A DNA stretch of 64,000 bases from Flavobacterium sp. (lineage in GTDB: Bacteria; Bacteroidota; Bacteroidia; Flavobacteriales; Flavobacteriaceae). The notes beneath the pieces were generated by a model. It saw only the letters and a program-made list of their open reading frames with translations. It was not told the DNA's origin and made no database searches. Below, in pieces: positions 1 through 8,399 of the stretch. The position numbers were made by a program, and so were the translations under genes. The stretch lies in assembly GCF_004295795.1 (NCBI RefSeq), contig NZ_SEBR01000010.1, forward strand, positions 1 to 64,000. The letters run 5' to 3'. The first letter of the stretch is position 1; the number at the start of each line of letters is the position of its first letter.

Positions 1-138
1 CCCGAGAGCGGGAACGGGTGGGACGGAACCTTCAACGGGAAGCCGATGCCGTCGACCGATTACTGGTTCCTGGTCGAGTATCCGGATCCGAGTGGCGCCA
101 TGAAAGAATTTAGAGCCCATTTTTCATTAAAACGATAA
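1..138 (+). CDS. C-terminal end of a T9SS type B sorting-domain protein (5' partial)
   Basis: The open frame enters from the left edge and ends at TAA 136-138. The 45 visible residues (WDGTFNGKPMPSTDYWF ... FRAHFSLKR) match the end of the gliding-motility-type C-terminal domain used by type IX secretion (type B CTD). The same ending, with WDGTYNGKALPSDDYWF and HFSLKR, is seen in the lectin adhesin at 26205-28262. The protein is therefore probably a large secreted or surface adhesin whose body lies outside the window. A PorP/SprF gene follows after 5 bp, a pairing typical of SprB-like adhesins. Confidence 0.85.
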   Translation, partial: PESGNGWDGTFNGKPMPSTDYWFLVEYPDPSGAMKEFRAHFSLKR

Positions 139-143
139 ACCCC

Positions 144-1133
144 ATGAATTTCAAAAAGAGGTATCTATTTGTATTATTATTTTTAACCAAATTCGCGTTA
201 GCACAGGAAGGAGTAGCAGTTTATTCAGATTATCTTACCGACAACTATTACCTGATTCACCCTTCGATGGCTGGTGCCGCGAATTGTGCCAAAGTACGAG
301 CAACTGCGCGAGCTCAGTGGTTTGGTGAAGATGACGCTCCGGCGCTTCAGACGATAAGCTTCAACGGAAGAGTAGGAGAGCGTTCGGGAGCAGGTATTAT
401 CGTATTCAACGATAGAAACGGTTACCACTCGCAAACAGGTGTGAAGTTGACTTATGCTCACCACATCATGTTCTCAAGAGACGAAGTAGATTTGAACCAA
501 TTGTCTTTCGGGGTTAACGTCGGACTTATCCAAAGTAGATTGGACGAGACTTCTTTCCGTGAATTTGATCCGAATGTAACTGGAACGATCATCCAAAAAG
601 ATTCTTACTTCAACGTCGATCTTGGTGCTTCTTACAACTTCCTTGATTTTTACGCTCACTTGACTGTGAAGAACGTAATTGAGACGAGACGTGAAATCTA
701 TACGGGATACGAATCGGATAACTTGAGAAAATTCCTCTTGAGTCTAGGTTATGTGTTTGGCGATGAAGATCGCTTGTTGTGGGAGCCATCGGTTTTGTTT
801 CAATATACTGATGAAACTGCCGAGAAAGCGCTTGACGTCAACCTCAAAGTGTACAAAACTTTGGATTGGGGTAGACTTTGGGGAGGTTTGTCGTACAGAA
901 GACAATTCGATGGAGCTGAATTCCTGCGCGGTGGTTCAAGAGAAGAGCAACATCTTCAGTATTTCACACCATTAGTAGGTATCAACTACAAAAACTTCAT
1001 GTTCGCTTACACTTATTCTTATTTGACAGGAGATGCGAAATTCTCTACGGGCGGTTTTCACCAAATCACGCTTGGTTTCAACCTGTTCTGCCAACGCGAG
1101 AAATACCACTGTAACTGTCCTGCAGTAAACTAA
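144..1133 (+). CDS. PorP/SprF family type IX secretion system membrane protein
   Basis: This 329-aa protein begins with a signal peptide (MNFKKRYLFVLLFLTKFALAQ) followed by a beta-rich outer membrane sequence. HPSMAGAANCAKVRATARAQW is the usual PorP/SprF start (roughly NPA-AG ... R-QW). SprF-like proteins are outer membrane partners needed for secretion or anchoring of a particular type B CTD adhesin. The location 5 bp after such an adhesin supports that role and a shared transcript. Several Cys near the C-terminus (CQREKYHCNC) are unusual but not diagnostic. The family is clear; the specific partner is inferred from position. Confidence 0.9.
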   Translation: MNFKKRYLFVLLFLTKFALAQEGVAVYSDYLTDNYYLIHPSMAGAANCAKVRATARAQWFGEDDAPALQTISFNGRVGERSGAGIIVFNDRNGYHSQTGVKLTYAHHIMFSRDEVDLNQLSFGVNVGLIQSRLDETSFREFDPNVTGTIIQKDSYFNVDLGASYNFLDFYAHLTVKNVIETRREIYTGYESDNLRKFLLSLGYVFGDEDRLLWEPSVLFQYTDETAEKALDVNLKVYKTLDWGRLWGGLSYRRQFDGAEFLRGGSREEQHLQYFTPLVGINYKNFMFAYTYSYLTGDAKFSTGGFHQITLGFNLFCQREKYHCNCPAVN

Positions 1134-1138
1134 TATTG

Positions 1139-1166
1139 AGTCCCGATTCGTTCGGGACTTTTTTTA
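1139..1166 (+). terminator. Rho-independent terminator after the PorP/SprF gene
   Basis: An 8-bp perfect stem (AGTCCCGA / TCGGGACT) with a 5-nt loop is followed by a run of T. It lies directly after the PorP/SprF stop codon. Confidence 0.85.
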
Positions 1167-1179
1167 TATCTTATTTTTT

Positions 1180-1698
1180 ATGCTTATCAAATCTGTAAAT
1201 GGGAAATCACCTTCGATTCCCGAAGATTGTTATGTCGCTGAAAATGCTACGATTGTTGGAGATGTTACATTTGGCGACTCGTGCAGCGTCTGGTTCAATG
1301 CGGTTGTGCGCGGCGACGTCCACTTTATCAAAATCGGAAACAAGGTCAATATACAGGATGGCGCGATCATCCATTGCACTTACCAGAAACATCCGACGAT
1401 AATCGGAAACAACGTCTCGATTGGGCACAACGCCATCGTTCACGGTTGCACGGTTCATGACAATGTACTTATCGGAATGGGCGCGATCGTGATGGATAAC
1501 TGCGTAATTGAAAGCAACTCCATAATTGCTGCCGGAGCGGTTTTGACCCAAAACATGAGAGTCGAGTCGGGAAGTATTTATGCGGGTGTTCCGGCCAAGA
1601 AAGTCAAGGACATCGATCAATCTGCATTTGCGGGCGAAATCGGGCGTATATCCAACAATTATGTAATGTATTCGTCTTGGTTTAAGGACGAAGGCTAA
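1180..1698 (+). CDS. Gamma carbonic anhydrase family protein (left-handed beta-helix)
   Basis: A 172-aa protein made of hexapeptide repeats (for example NVNIQDGAIIHC, NVSIGHNAIVHGC, NVLIGMGAIV), the signature of a left-handed parallel beta-helix. His residues in IIHC and in IGHNAIVHGC sit where gamma-class carbonic anhydrases and YrdA/PaaY relatives bind their metal. The likely role is a cytosolic metal-dependent hydratase or related activity; catalysis cannot be confirmed from sequence. The end overlaps murI tail-to-tail by 4 bp, so no terminator separates them. Confidence 0.85.
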   Translation: MLIKSVNGKSPSIPEDCYVAENATIVGDVTFGDSCSVWFNAVVRGDVHFIKIGNKVNIQDGAIIHCTYQKHPTIIGNNVSIGHNAIVHGCTVHDNVLIGMGAIVMDNCVIESNSIIAAGAVLTQNMRVESGSIYAGVPAKKVKDIDQSAFAGEIGRISNNYVMYSSWFKDEG

Positions 1699-2471
1699 AA
1701 GTCAATCTGGTCGATTTTGTATTCGTTTTTGAGAATGTTCGATAGCACCTTTGGATTGAAGTTGGTGTAGAACGTCGCTTGTCCGTTTCTCGCTTCGGCG
1801 TTTCCGACCTTTTCTTTCAGCAGATTCTGTACCTGTTTGGCGACTGCGCGACCCGAATCGATTATCTGCACGTGTTCCGGAACGATTTGTCGGATTTGCG
1901 GAATCAGATACGGATAATGACTGCATCCGAGTACGAGATAGTCAATGTTTGCCTTGACCATCGGCTCGAGATATTCGTGCAAGAGCTTCGTCATTTCTTC
2001 AGATTCCATCTTTCCGCTCTCAATCAAAGCAACCAGATTGAATCCGACCTGTTCGACGATATTCGTATCGTGGTAAGTTTCTACCGCTTTGTTGAAAAGC
2101 TCGCTGGAAAGCGTTCCTTTCGTGGCCAGAACGCCAATGTTGTTTGTCTTCGACTCAAGAGCAGCAGGTTTGATGGCAGGTTCGATCCCAACGAACGGAA
2201 TGTCATATTTCGCCCTAAGTTCCTTTATCGCATTTGTGGTAGCCGTATTGCAAGCCACGACAATGAGTTTACAGCCTTTGTCAATCAGGAACTCGACATT
2301 TTTTTCGCTAAGTGCTATGATTTCCTCTTTTGGACGTTGGCCATAGGGCGCGTTTTTGCTGTCGGCCAGATAAATCGTGTCCTCGTTTGGAAGCAGATTG
2401 TGGATTTCCCTCCAAATGGAAGTTCCGCCAATTCCCGAATCGAATAGGCCAATGGGGCGATTGTTGTGCAT
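1695..2471 (-). CDS. murI: Glutamate racemase
   Basis: A 258-aa cytosolic enzyme that makes D-glutamate for peptidoglycan. Visible motifs are FDSGIGG at the N-terminus, the first catalytic Cys in VVACNTATT and the second in LGCSHYPYL. Length is normal. It is the last gene of the minus-strand envelope cluster, but a terminator at 2489-2513 lies between it and the upstream OmpH gene, so it probably has its own promoter or relies on read-through. The 3' end overlaps the convergent carbonic anhydrase gene. Confidence 0.95.
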   Translation of the reverse strand: MHNNRPIGLFDSGIGGTSIWREIHNLLPNEDTIYLADSKNAPYGQRPKEEIIALSEKNVEFLIDKGCKLIVVACNTATTNAIKELRAKYDIPFVGIEPAIKPAALESKTNNIGVLATKGTLSSELFNKAVETYHDTNIVEQVGFNLVALIESGKMESEEMTKLLHEYLEPMVKANIDYLVLGCSHYPYLIPQIRQIVPEHVQIIDSGRAVAKQVQNLLKEKVGNAEARNGQATFYTNFNPKVLSNILKNEYKIDQIDF

Positions 2472-2488
2472 AAAAACAAAAATAAAAA

Positions 2489-2513
2489 AAACTGCTCTTT
2501 TTGGGAGCAGTTT
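2489..2513 (-). terminator. Terminator at the end of the bamA-OmpH operon
   Basis: A 9-bp stem (AAACTGCTC / GAGCAGTTT) is followed on the minus strand by a long T tract (the A run at 2484-2490). It separates the OmpH gene from murI. Confidence 0.85.
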
Positions 2514-2537
2514 CTGTGATGGGTTTCGATGTTCTGA

Positions 2538-3047
2538 TTAGAAACCTAGGTCTTTCTTTACGTCAGCAGTGATGTTCGGACCGTCGGCAACCAAAAGATC
2601 GGCAGCGTTCAGGACATATTGGAAACCTTTGGCTTTTCCTACTTTTGTGATAGAAGCTTTGATTTTGTCCATGATCGGCTTTACCAAATCAGACTCTTTT
2701 TTCTGAAGTTCTTTTTGAGCATTGTCTCTGTAATCGACAATTCTCTTCTGCATATCCTGAACTTCTTTCGAACGCTCTTGGTTGATGGCTTCAGTCGTCG
2801 TTGGCAAAGTAGCTTCACGCTCGTATTTTTGAACCTTGGCCTGGAATTCGTCAACCATGGTTTTGTATTCTGTATCGTAAGTAGCGCTTAATTTTTCAAG
2901 TTGTTTCTGGGCATCGAGCATTGCCGGCATCTTCTGCATTAGTTCACTAACGTCTACGTGAGCCACTTTGGCTTGTGCATTCATCGCTTGGGTAGTTCCG
3001 AAAAATGCAACTGCAGCTATTAGCAAAGTCTTCAATTGTTTCATCAT
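2538..3047 (-). CDS. OmpH/Skp family periplasmic chaperone (short copy)
   Basis: A 169-aa protein with a signal peptide (MMKQLKTLLIAAVAFFGTTQAMNAQA), then the compact Skp core: VAHVDVSELMQKMPAMLDAQKQLEKL, a charged helical hairpin, and the closing FQYVLNAADLLVADGPNITADV. Skp/OmpH proteins hold unfolded outer membrane proteins on the way to BamA. It is the second of two OmpH genes directly after bamA. This copy has the standard length; the upstream copy is about twice as long. ATG at 3047 or the adjacent ATG at 3044 could be used. Confidence 0.92.
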   Translation of the reverse strand: MMKQLKTLLIAAVAFFGTTQAMNAQAKVAHVDVSELMQKMPAMLDAQKQLEKLSATYDTEYKTMVDEFQAKVQKYEREATLPTTTEAINQERSKEVQDMQKRIVDYRDNAQKELQKKESDLVKPIMDKIKASITKVGKAKGFQYVLNAADLLVADGPNITADVKKDLGF

Positions 3048-3072
3048 TTTTAGTATTAATTATTATTTGTTT

Positions 3073-4134
3073 TTAATTTGTTTTGGTGGAATCTTTCGGA
3101 GTGGCGGCCTTCTTGCGCTCTTCCTCTTTTTGCTTTTTCAGGGCTTCACGTGCGTCCAATGCTTTTTGGCGACGTTCGTCAGCCGCTTTTTTGCGCTCCT
3201 CGAGTTTTTTTGCACGGTCTTCTGCCGATGCTTGTTTCTCCGCAGCTTTCACAGAATCGGTAGCTTTTTTCGCAGCCTCGATTTCAGCTGTTTTTGGAGC
3301 AACCGATTTCTCTGCGGCAGTTTTATCAGCGGATGTTGTAGGCGCTGTTTCTGTCGTAGTCGGTGGAACAGTCGTGCCGTTTTTCTTGGCTTCGCGTTCC
3401 GCTTTCTGACGCGCTCTGTTATCCTCGAACTCTTTTCGCTTTGCGGCTTGGGCAGCTTTGCGGTCTTCTGCTAGTTTTTCACGGGCCGCTTTTTTCTCGT
3501 CAAGCGCTTTTTGACGTTCCTGCAAAGCCGGATTTTCGTCAATCATATCTTCCTGAGCTTCTTTTTTCGCTTCCTCCTTGAGGTCTTTTTTGCTCATCTG
3601 CTCACGTCTGGCGGCTCTGGTCAACGTTCTTATGACCTGATCGCTGATGTCAAACTTTTTGGCGGCGAAAAGCATCGTCATATCAGAAGACTTGTCGAAA
3701 ATGAAATCGTACTTCTTGGCTTCGGCAATGTCTTGCGCCGCGGTAAAAACCTGGTCTTGAATCGGTTTGATCAGAACAGCTTTTTGCGTGACAAGATCGC
3801 CGGTTGGACCAAATCTCTTTTGTTGGTAATCTGAAAGTTCTTTTTCCTGGAATGTGATTTCTTCTTCTCTTTCCTCGATCAGCTCTTTGGTCAAAAGCAC
3901 TCTTTCTGTCTTGAGTGTTTCCTTGAGTTTATTGATCTCGTTTTGCTTGGCGACGATTTCCTGTTTCCAACCTTGGGCTTTCTGCTCAAGTTGATTCTTG
4001 GCTTCGGCGAAATCGGGAACGCTTTTGAGGATGAAATCCATATCGATATAACCGATTCGGATGCCACGGCTTTGCGCGTTCAAAGTCGTCGATAGCAATA
4101 AAACGGGAAACAGTAAAAAAAGAATTCTTTTCAT
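3073..4134 (-). CDS. OmpH/Skp family protein with a long Lys/Glu/Ala-rich C-terminal extension
   Basis: The start is taken at ATG 4134, which opens a signal peptide (MKRILFLLFPVLLLSTTLNAQS); the track's longer ORF adds 24 unlikely residues. The protein is 353 aa. Residues ~20-175 are an OmpH/Skp core (IRIGYIDMDFILKSVPDFAEAKNQLE ... YDFIFDKSSDMTMLFAAKKFDISDQVI). The remaining ~175 residues are almost entirely K, E, A, R and D with a T/P-rich break (GTTVPPTTTETAPTTSADKT), predicting long helices or disorder. It lies between bamA and the short OmpH gene, so a periplasmic chaperone role for outer membrane proteins is likely. What the tail does is unknown. Confidence 0.88.
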   Translation of the reverse strand: MKRILFLLFPVLLLSTTLNAQSRGIRIGYIDMDFILKSVPDFAEAKNQLEQKAQGWKQEIVAKQNEINKLKETLKTERVLLTKELIEEREEEITFQEKELSDYQQKRFGPTGDLVTQKAVLIKPIQDQVFTAAQDIAEAKKYDFIFDKSSDMTMLFAAKKFDISDQVIRTLTRAARREQMSKKDLKEEAKKEAQEDMIDENPALQERQKALDEKKAAREKLAEDRKAAQAAKRKEFEDNRARQKAEREAKKNGTTVPPTTTETAPTTSADKTAAEKSVAPKTAEIEAAKKATDSVKAAEKQASAEDRAKKLEERKKAADERRQKALDAREALKKQKEEERKKAATPKDSTKTN

Positions 4135-4169
4135 AACCAAATGTTGCTTAGTAAATATCGTGCCAGTTT

Positions 4170-6806
4170 TTAGAACTGCTGACCGATAATGAAGTGCGTT
4201 TCCCAACCGTTTCTTCCGGTTTGTCCAGGCACGGCGTCGAAACCGTGTCCGAAGTCGATACCAAGCAATCCGAAGGCAGGCATGAAGACGCGCAATCCGA
4301 AACCGGCCGAGCGTTGCAATACAAACGGATTATACTGCTTAAAATTGTCATAGGACGCTCCGGCTTCGGCAAAAGTAAGCGCATAGATAGACGCCGTTTG
4401 AGCCAAGGAGATCGGATAACGCAATTCCATTGAGAACTTATTGTAAATCGTACCACCGTCAGTAGAAGAGAGCGAGTAGTTCGGATAACCGCGCAACTGA
4501 ATGATCTCCCTACCGTCCATCGAGAAGTTCGCCAAACCGTCTCCACCTAAGAAGAAACGCTCGAACGGAACCAGTCCGCGATCGCTGTTGTAAGCGCCAA
4601 GGAAGCCGAATTCACCCAATGTACGGAGCACTAATTTACCATAAATTTTGGTATACCAATCTGCTTTGAATTTTATTTTGTAGTATTCCAACCAGTTGAA
4701 CTTTTTCTGGTCGACTTTCGACTGATCGACGGCTGCGTCGGCCAAAGCGTTCTGAGGCGAGACATAATTTCCGGTGGCGTTGATGTAATCGCCAGGAGCG
4801 ACCCAATGGTTGTTGTTGTCGAAATAGCCCGCTCCGGTCGTATTCGTAAGCTTGTATTCAAGCTGGTTTTCGAGATTCTTGTAGTCGACGTTGTTGAACA
4901 ATGAATAGGGAGGCGTCAACTTGGCCGTTAGTGAGAATTCCGATCCGTACATCGGGAAAATCGGGTTCGAACCTTTGTTGTTTCTAAGAATTCCGAACGT
5001 GTATGCCATGTTTCTCGCAGAACCGTTTCCGAAGGTAAACAATCCTGTGTTGTAGTTCTTCAAGTCATAATATTGGAAACTCAACGAGTGCGAGATGTAG
5101 AAGTTGTCATCCGGAACGGTCAAACGCTTCTGCAATCCGACGGTAACCGATGTAATGTTGAAGCTCTTGTCGCGATCCACATTGGCCGAACCGCCGGAAT
5201 AATTCGCAAGAAATTGCTTACTGTGGGAAATCGAGGCGCTGAACTGGATTGGTTTTTTTCCTCCGAACCAAGGCTCGGCGAACGATGCGGAATACGTCTG
5301 GAAGTAAGAACTTCCCTGAAGGCGCAACGATACTTTTTGTCCGTCTCCCATAGGAAGCGGGTGATAAGCGTCTTTGTTGAAAATGTTGCGCATCGAGAAG
5401 TTGTTGAACGAAAGTCCAAGTGTTCCGATGAAACCGCCACCGCCGTAACCACCTTGCAATTCAACCTGGCTGGATCCTTTTTCGACCACATGCCATTCCA
5501 CGTCGACGGTTGCGTCGGTTGGATTGATGTTTTTGAGTTCAGGTCGGATGGCTTCCGGATCGAAAAACTGGAGTGCTCCAAGTTCGCGGATCGTACGCAC
5601 AATTTCTTCCTTGGAATATTTCTGGCCCGGTTTGGTGCGAAGCTCTCGGTAGATAACTTCATCATTGGTGCGGTCGTTTCCGATAACCGTGATTTTGTTG
5701 AAGTAAGCGACTGGACCTTCGACAATCCTGATTTCGAAGTCGATCGTGTCGTTGTATGTTTTTGTCTCAACCGCGTTCACGTTCGAGAACATATAACCGT
5801 TGTTTTGGTAAAGGTTCGAGATGTCGTCAGAATCTGGTGAAGTTTTATCAGAAATACGTTTCTCGAGCAAGACGCCGTTGTAGACATCGCCCTTCTTGAT
5901 TCCCAACATTCGCTGCAAAGCTTGGTCGGAATAAACCGTGTTTCCCAGGAATTTGATGTTTCCGAAGTAGTGCTTTCGACCTTCCTCAAGTTTGATCTTG
6001 ATCTTGATGTCGTTGTCTTTTTTGTCGTATTTGACAGAATCGTAAACGACACGCGCATCGCGGTAACCGTTCTCCTTATAAAGGTTCGTGGCCGAGACCA
6101 AATCTTCCTTATATTTTTCCGGGATGAATTTCGAGGCTTTCCAAACGCGAAGGAAATTGCGTTGTTTGGTACCTTTCATGGCGCGTTTCAAGCGTCCGTC
6201 AGTGAAAACCGTGTTTCCGTCGAAGTCAATTTCATCGATCTTGATCTTCTTGCCTCGATCGACTGCGACGACCATTTTCACGTTGTTTCCGCCAATCGTG
6301 TCCGGAATCGTGTTGATGTTGACTTTCGTGGCGAAATATCCGTCTTTCCTGTACTTGTTCTCGATGTAGTTTTTGGTGGTCGTAACCAAGTTCTCGTTCA
6401 CGACTTTTCCTTTGGTCAAGCCGGTTTCCTTGATAAGGTCGTCGATTTTCCCTTTTTTGACACCCGTGATTTTGGCTTCGCTGAGTTTCGGAAGCTCATT
6501 GATGTTCAATTCAAGCCAGATGCTGTCATTTTCGACGCGGTCAACGTAAAAATCAATGTCGCTGAAAAGTCCGAGTTTCCCTAATTTCTTGATGGCGTTG
6601 CTGATCTGTTCTCCCGGAACCTGAATTTGCTGCCCTTTTTGAAGTCCTGTAAAAGTTACGACTGTTTGTTCGTTGAAGGTGACTTTACCGGTAACGGCAA
6701 CATTGGCCAAGATGTATTTTTTACCCTGGAGCCTGTCTTGGGCACGGAGCGAAAAAGTTCCGAAAATCAATACGATAAGAGCTAGCCCTAAGTTTTTTTG
6801 TAACAC
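4170..6806 (-). CDS. bamA: Outer membrane protein assembly factor BamA
   Basis: The core of the BAM complex, which inserts beta-barrel proteins into the outer membrane. The N-terminal half contains POTRA-type repeats (for example GVKKGKIDDLIKETGLTKGKVV and LGIKKGDVYNGVLLEKRI) and the C-terminal half a barrel with the surface-antigen ending (RSAGFGLRVFMPAFGLLGIDFGHGF ... HFIIGQQF). The track's ORF starts inside uppS. I prefer GTG at 6806, 7 bp after the uppS stop, because it opens a good signal peptide (VLQKNLGLALIVLIFGTFSLRAQ). That gives 878 aa, a usual length. The start is inferred; the family is certain. Confidence 0.93.
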   Translation of the reverse strand: MLQKNLGLALIVLIFGTFSLRAQDRLQGKKYILANVAVTGKVTFNEQTVVTFTGLQKGQQIQVPGEQISNAIKKLGKLGLFSDIDFYVDRVENDSIWLELNINELPKLSEAKITGVKKGKIDDLIKETGLTKGKVVNENLVTTTKNYIENKYRKDGYFATKVNINTIPDTIGGNNVKMVVAVDRGKKIKIDEIDFDGNTVFTDGRLKRAMKGTKQRNFLRVWKASKFIPEKYKEDLVSATNLYKENGYRDARVVYDSVKYDKKDNDIKIKIKLEEGRKHYFGNIKFLGNTVYSDQALQRMLGIKKGDVYNGVLLEKRISDKTSPDSDDISNLYQNNGYMFSNVNAVETKTYNDTIDFEIRIVEGPVAYFNKITVIGNDRTNDEVIYRELRTKPGQKYSKEEIVRTIRELGALQFFDPEAIRPELKNINPTDATVDVEWHVVEKGSSQVELQGGYGGGGFIGTLGLSFNNFSMRNIFNKDAYHPLPMGDGQKVSLRLQGSSYFQTYSASFAEPWFGGKKPIQFSASISHSKQFLANYSGGSANVDRDKSFNITSVTVGLQKRLTVPDDNFYISHSLSFQYYDLKNYNTGLFTFGNGSARNMAYTFGILRNNKGSNPIFPMYGSEFSLTAKLTPPYSLFNNVDYKNLENQLEYKLTNTTGAGYFDNNNHWVAPGDYINATGNYVSPQNALADAAVDQSKVDQKKFNWLEYYKIKFKADWYTKIYGKLVLRTLGEFGFLGAYNSDRGLVPFERFFLGGDGLANFSMDGREIIQLRGYPNYSLSSTDGGTIYNKFSMELRYPISLAQTASIYALTFAEAGASYDNFKQYNPFVLQRSAGFGLRVFMPAFGLLGIDFGHGFDAVPGQTGRNGWETHFIIGQQF

Positions 6807-6813
6807 TAAGAAA

Positions 6814-7554
6814 TTATTTAATTTGTTCGCTGGTTTTACCAAATCTCCTCTCCCGACTTTGATAGCTGATAATGGCTTGATATAAATCTTCCTCACTGAA
6901 ATCAGGCCACAAAACGTCTGTAAAATAAAGTTCCGCATAAGCGATTTGCCAAAGGAGGAAATTGCTGATGCGGTGCTCTCCGCTGGTGCGGATCAGCAAA
7001 TCTACATCGGGTAAATTATGCGTGTAAAGATGCTGATTAATAATTGATTCGTCAACCTCGTCAATTACAATTATATTATTTTTAACTTTAGCTGAAATCG
7101 CTCTCACAGCCCGCGCCAACTCTTCGCGCGCGCCATAACTCAAAGCCAAAGTCAAGGTCATTCTCGAGTTGTTTTTTGTCTTTTCGATGACTTCTTCGAG
7201 TTCTTTGCGAGTGCCTTTCGGAAGTAGATCCAAATTGCCTATCGCGTTGAGTCTGATGTCGTTTTTGAGAAGCGTTTTGACTTCTGACCGCAGCGACTTC
7301 ATGAGCAATTTCATGAGCAGGTCGACTTCCAGTTTCGGTCGGTTCCAATTTTCGCTGGAAAAAGCGTATAAAGTAAGGTTTGCGATGCCAAGACGCGCAC
7401 AAGTTTCGACCGCCATGCGCACAGATTTCGTTCCGTTTTCGTGTCCAAAGGCGCGCAACATGCCTTTTTGTTTGGCCCAACGGCCGTTCCCGTCCATGAT
7501 TATGGCGAGGTGACTTGGAAGGTTGTCTTTGTTTATACGGTCTTTAAGTTCCAT
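6814..7554 (-). CDS. uppS: Isoprenyl transferase (undecaprenyl diphosphate synthase type)
   Basis: A 246-aa cis-prenyltransferase that makes the C55 lipid carrier for peptidoglycan and O-antigen. Visible motifs are the substrate loop AIIMDGNGRWAKQKG and the C-terminal RTSGEHRISNFLLWQIAYAELYF. It sits between DUF6089 (whose stop abuts this start codon) and bamA (7 bp downstream), so the three are almost certainly co-transcribed. Confidence 0.96.
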   Translation of the reverse strand: MELKDRINKDNLPSHLAIIMDGNGRWAKQKGMLRAFGHENGTKSVRMAVETCARLGIANLTLYAFSSENWNRPKLEVDLLMKLLMKSLRSEVKTLLKNDIRLNAIGNLDLLPKGTRKELEEVIEKTKNNSRMTLTLALSYGAREELARAVRAISAKVKNNIIVIDEVDESIINQHLYTHNLPDVDLLIRTSGEHRISNFLLWQIAYAELYFTDVLWPDFSEEDLYQAIISYQSRERRFGKTSEQIK

Positions 7555-8235
7555 CTAATCTGCGCAGTAGCAGGGTTTGTTTCCGAAGGTATACGTCAGG
7601 GTCAAGCCCGAAAATATATACCAGTCTTTATTGTTCTGGTTTCCGAATCGCAACGTTTCTAGGTCGTCGTTCTTCGGATTGCTTCCGTCGAGGTTGTCGG
7701 TAAAGGTCCAACGGGCGCCAATTTCGGCACCCAAAACCCAATGGTCGGCAATATTCGATTTGATTCCGACGGTAATCGGGACCGCAAACGAAAAGGCGCG
7801 GTAATCGATTTTGTATCCGTCGAGCTGATACAATTCATCGTAAATGAAAAAGTTCAACCCCGTAAATACATAGGGAGTGATTTTCTTCTTTCCGTCGTGC
7901 AGGTTGAAATCGAAAAAGTTGAATTCAAGTCCGGCCGAAAATTCCTTCAGGTCGTTCTGGAAATTGAAACCTCTCGTCTTTCTTGCGGGCATATCAGAAT
8001 CGAGGTCGTTCGCCGTCAGTTTCGTTTGGTTGTAACCGAATCTCCAACTGTGACGCGGGCTTCGGTTCCATTTGTACAGCACGCCGTATGCAAACTCGTT
8101 AGGGTTGATGTAATTCGTCTTTCCTACATCGCCAATAAAATTACTGCCGCCCAAAAATACCCCGATCTCGTGAATCTGGGCCGTCGAGGCGTTCAGGCCA
8201 AAAATGCAAACGAATAAGACAAAAATCCTTTTCAT
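7555..8235 (-). CDS. DUF6089 family outer membrane protein
   Basis: Start chosen at ATG 8235, which gives a signal peptide (MKRIFVLFVCIFGLNASTAQ); the track's start adds ten residues. The 226-aa mature region (HEIGVFLGGSNFIGDVGKTNYINPNEFAYGVLYKWN) is typical of DUF6089, a small beta-barrel family found upstream of uppS in Flavobacteriia. The end, TFGNKPCYCAD, contains two Cys. The stop codon is directly adjacent to the uppS start, indicating tight coupling. Function is not known; location with uppS and bamA suggests an envelope role. Confidence 0.85.
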   Translation of the reverse strand: MKRIFVLFVCIFGLNASTAQIHEIGVFLGGSNFIGDVGKTNYINPNEFAYGVLYKWNRSPRHSWRFGYNQTKLTANDLDSDMPARKTRGFNFQNDLKEFSAGLEFNFFDFNLHDGKKKITPYVFTGLNFFIYDELYQLDGYKIDYRAFSFAVPITVGIKSNIADHWVLGAEIGARWTFTDNLDGSNPKNDDLETLRFGNQNNKDWYIFSGLTLTYTFGNKPCYCAD

Positions 8236-8399
8236 CGATTTGAAAATAGCGTGCAAATATAACAATTAAGACCACTCCCGAAGGCTTTTCGGTTTAATTC
8301 TCTCAAATTATAACACACAGTTAGTGAATAATTTTGCGCAAAAGTCAATTAAGAAACGGGTCGGGAAGCGTTAATAGTATTGCCCGCCTGAAATTTGCG

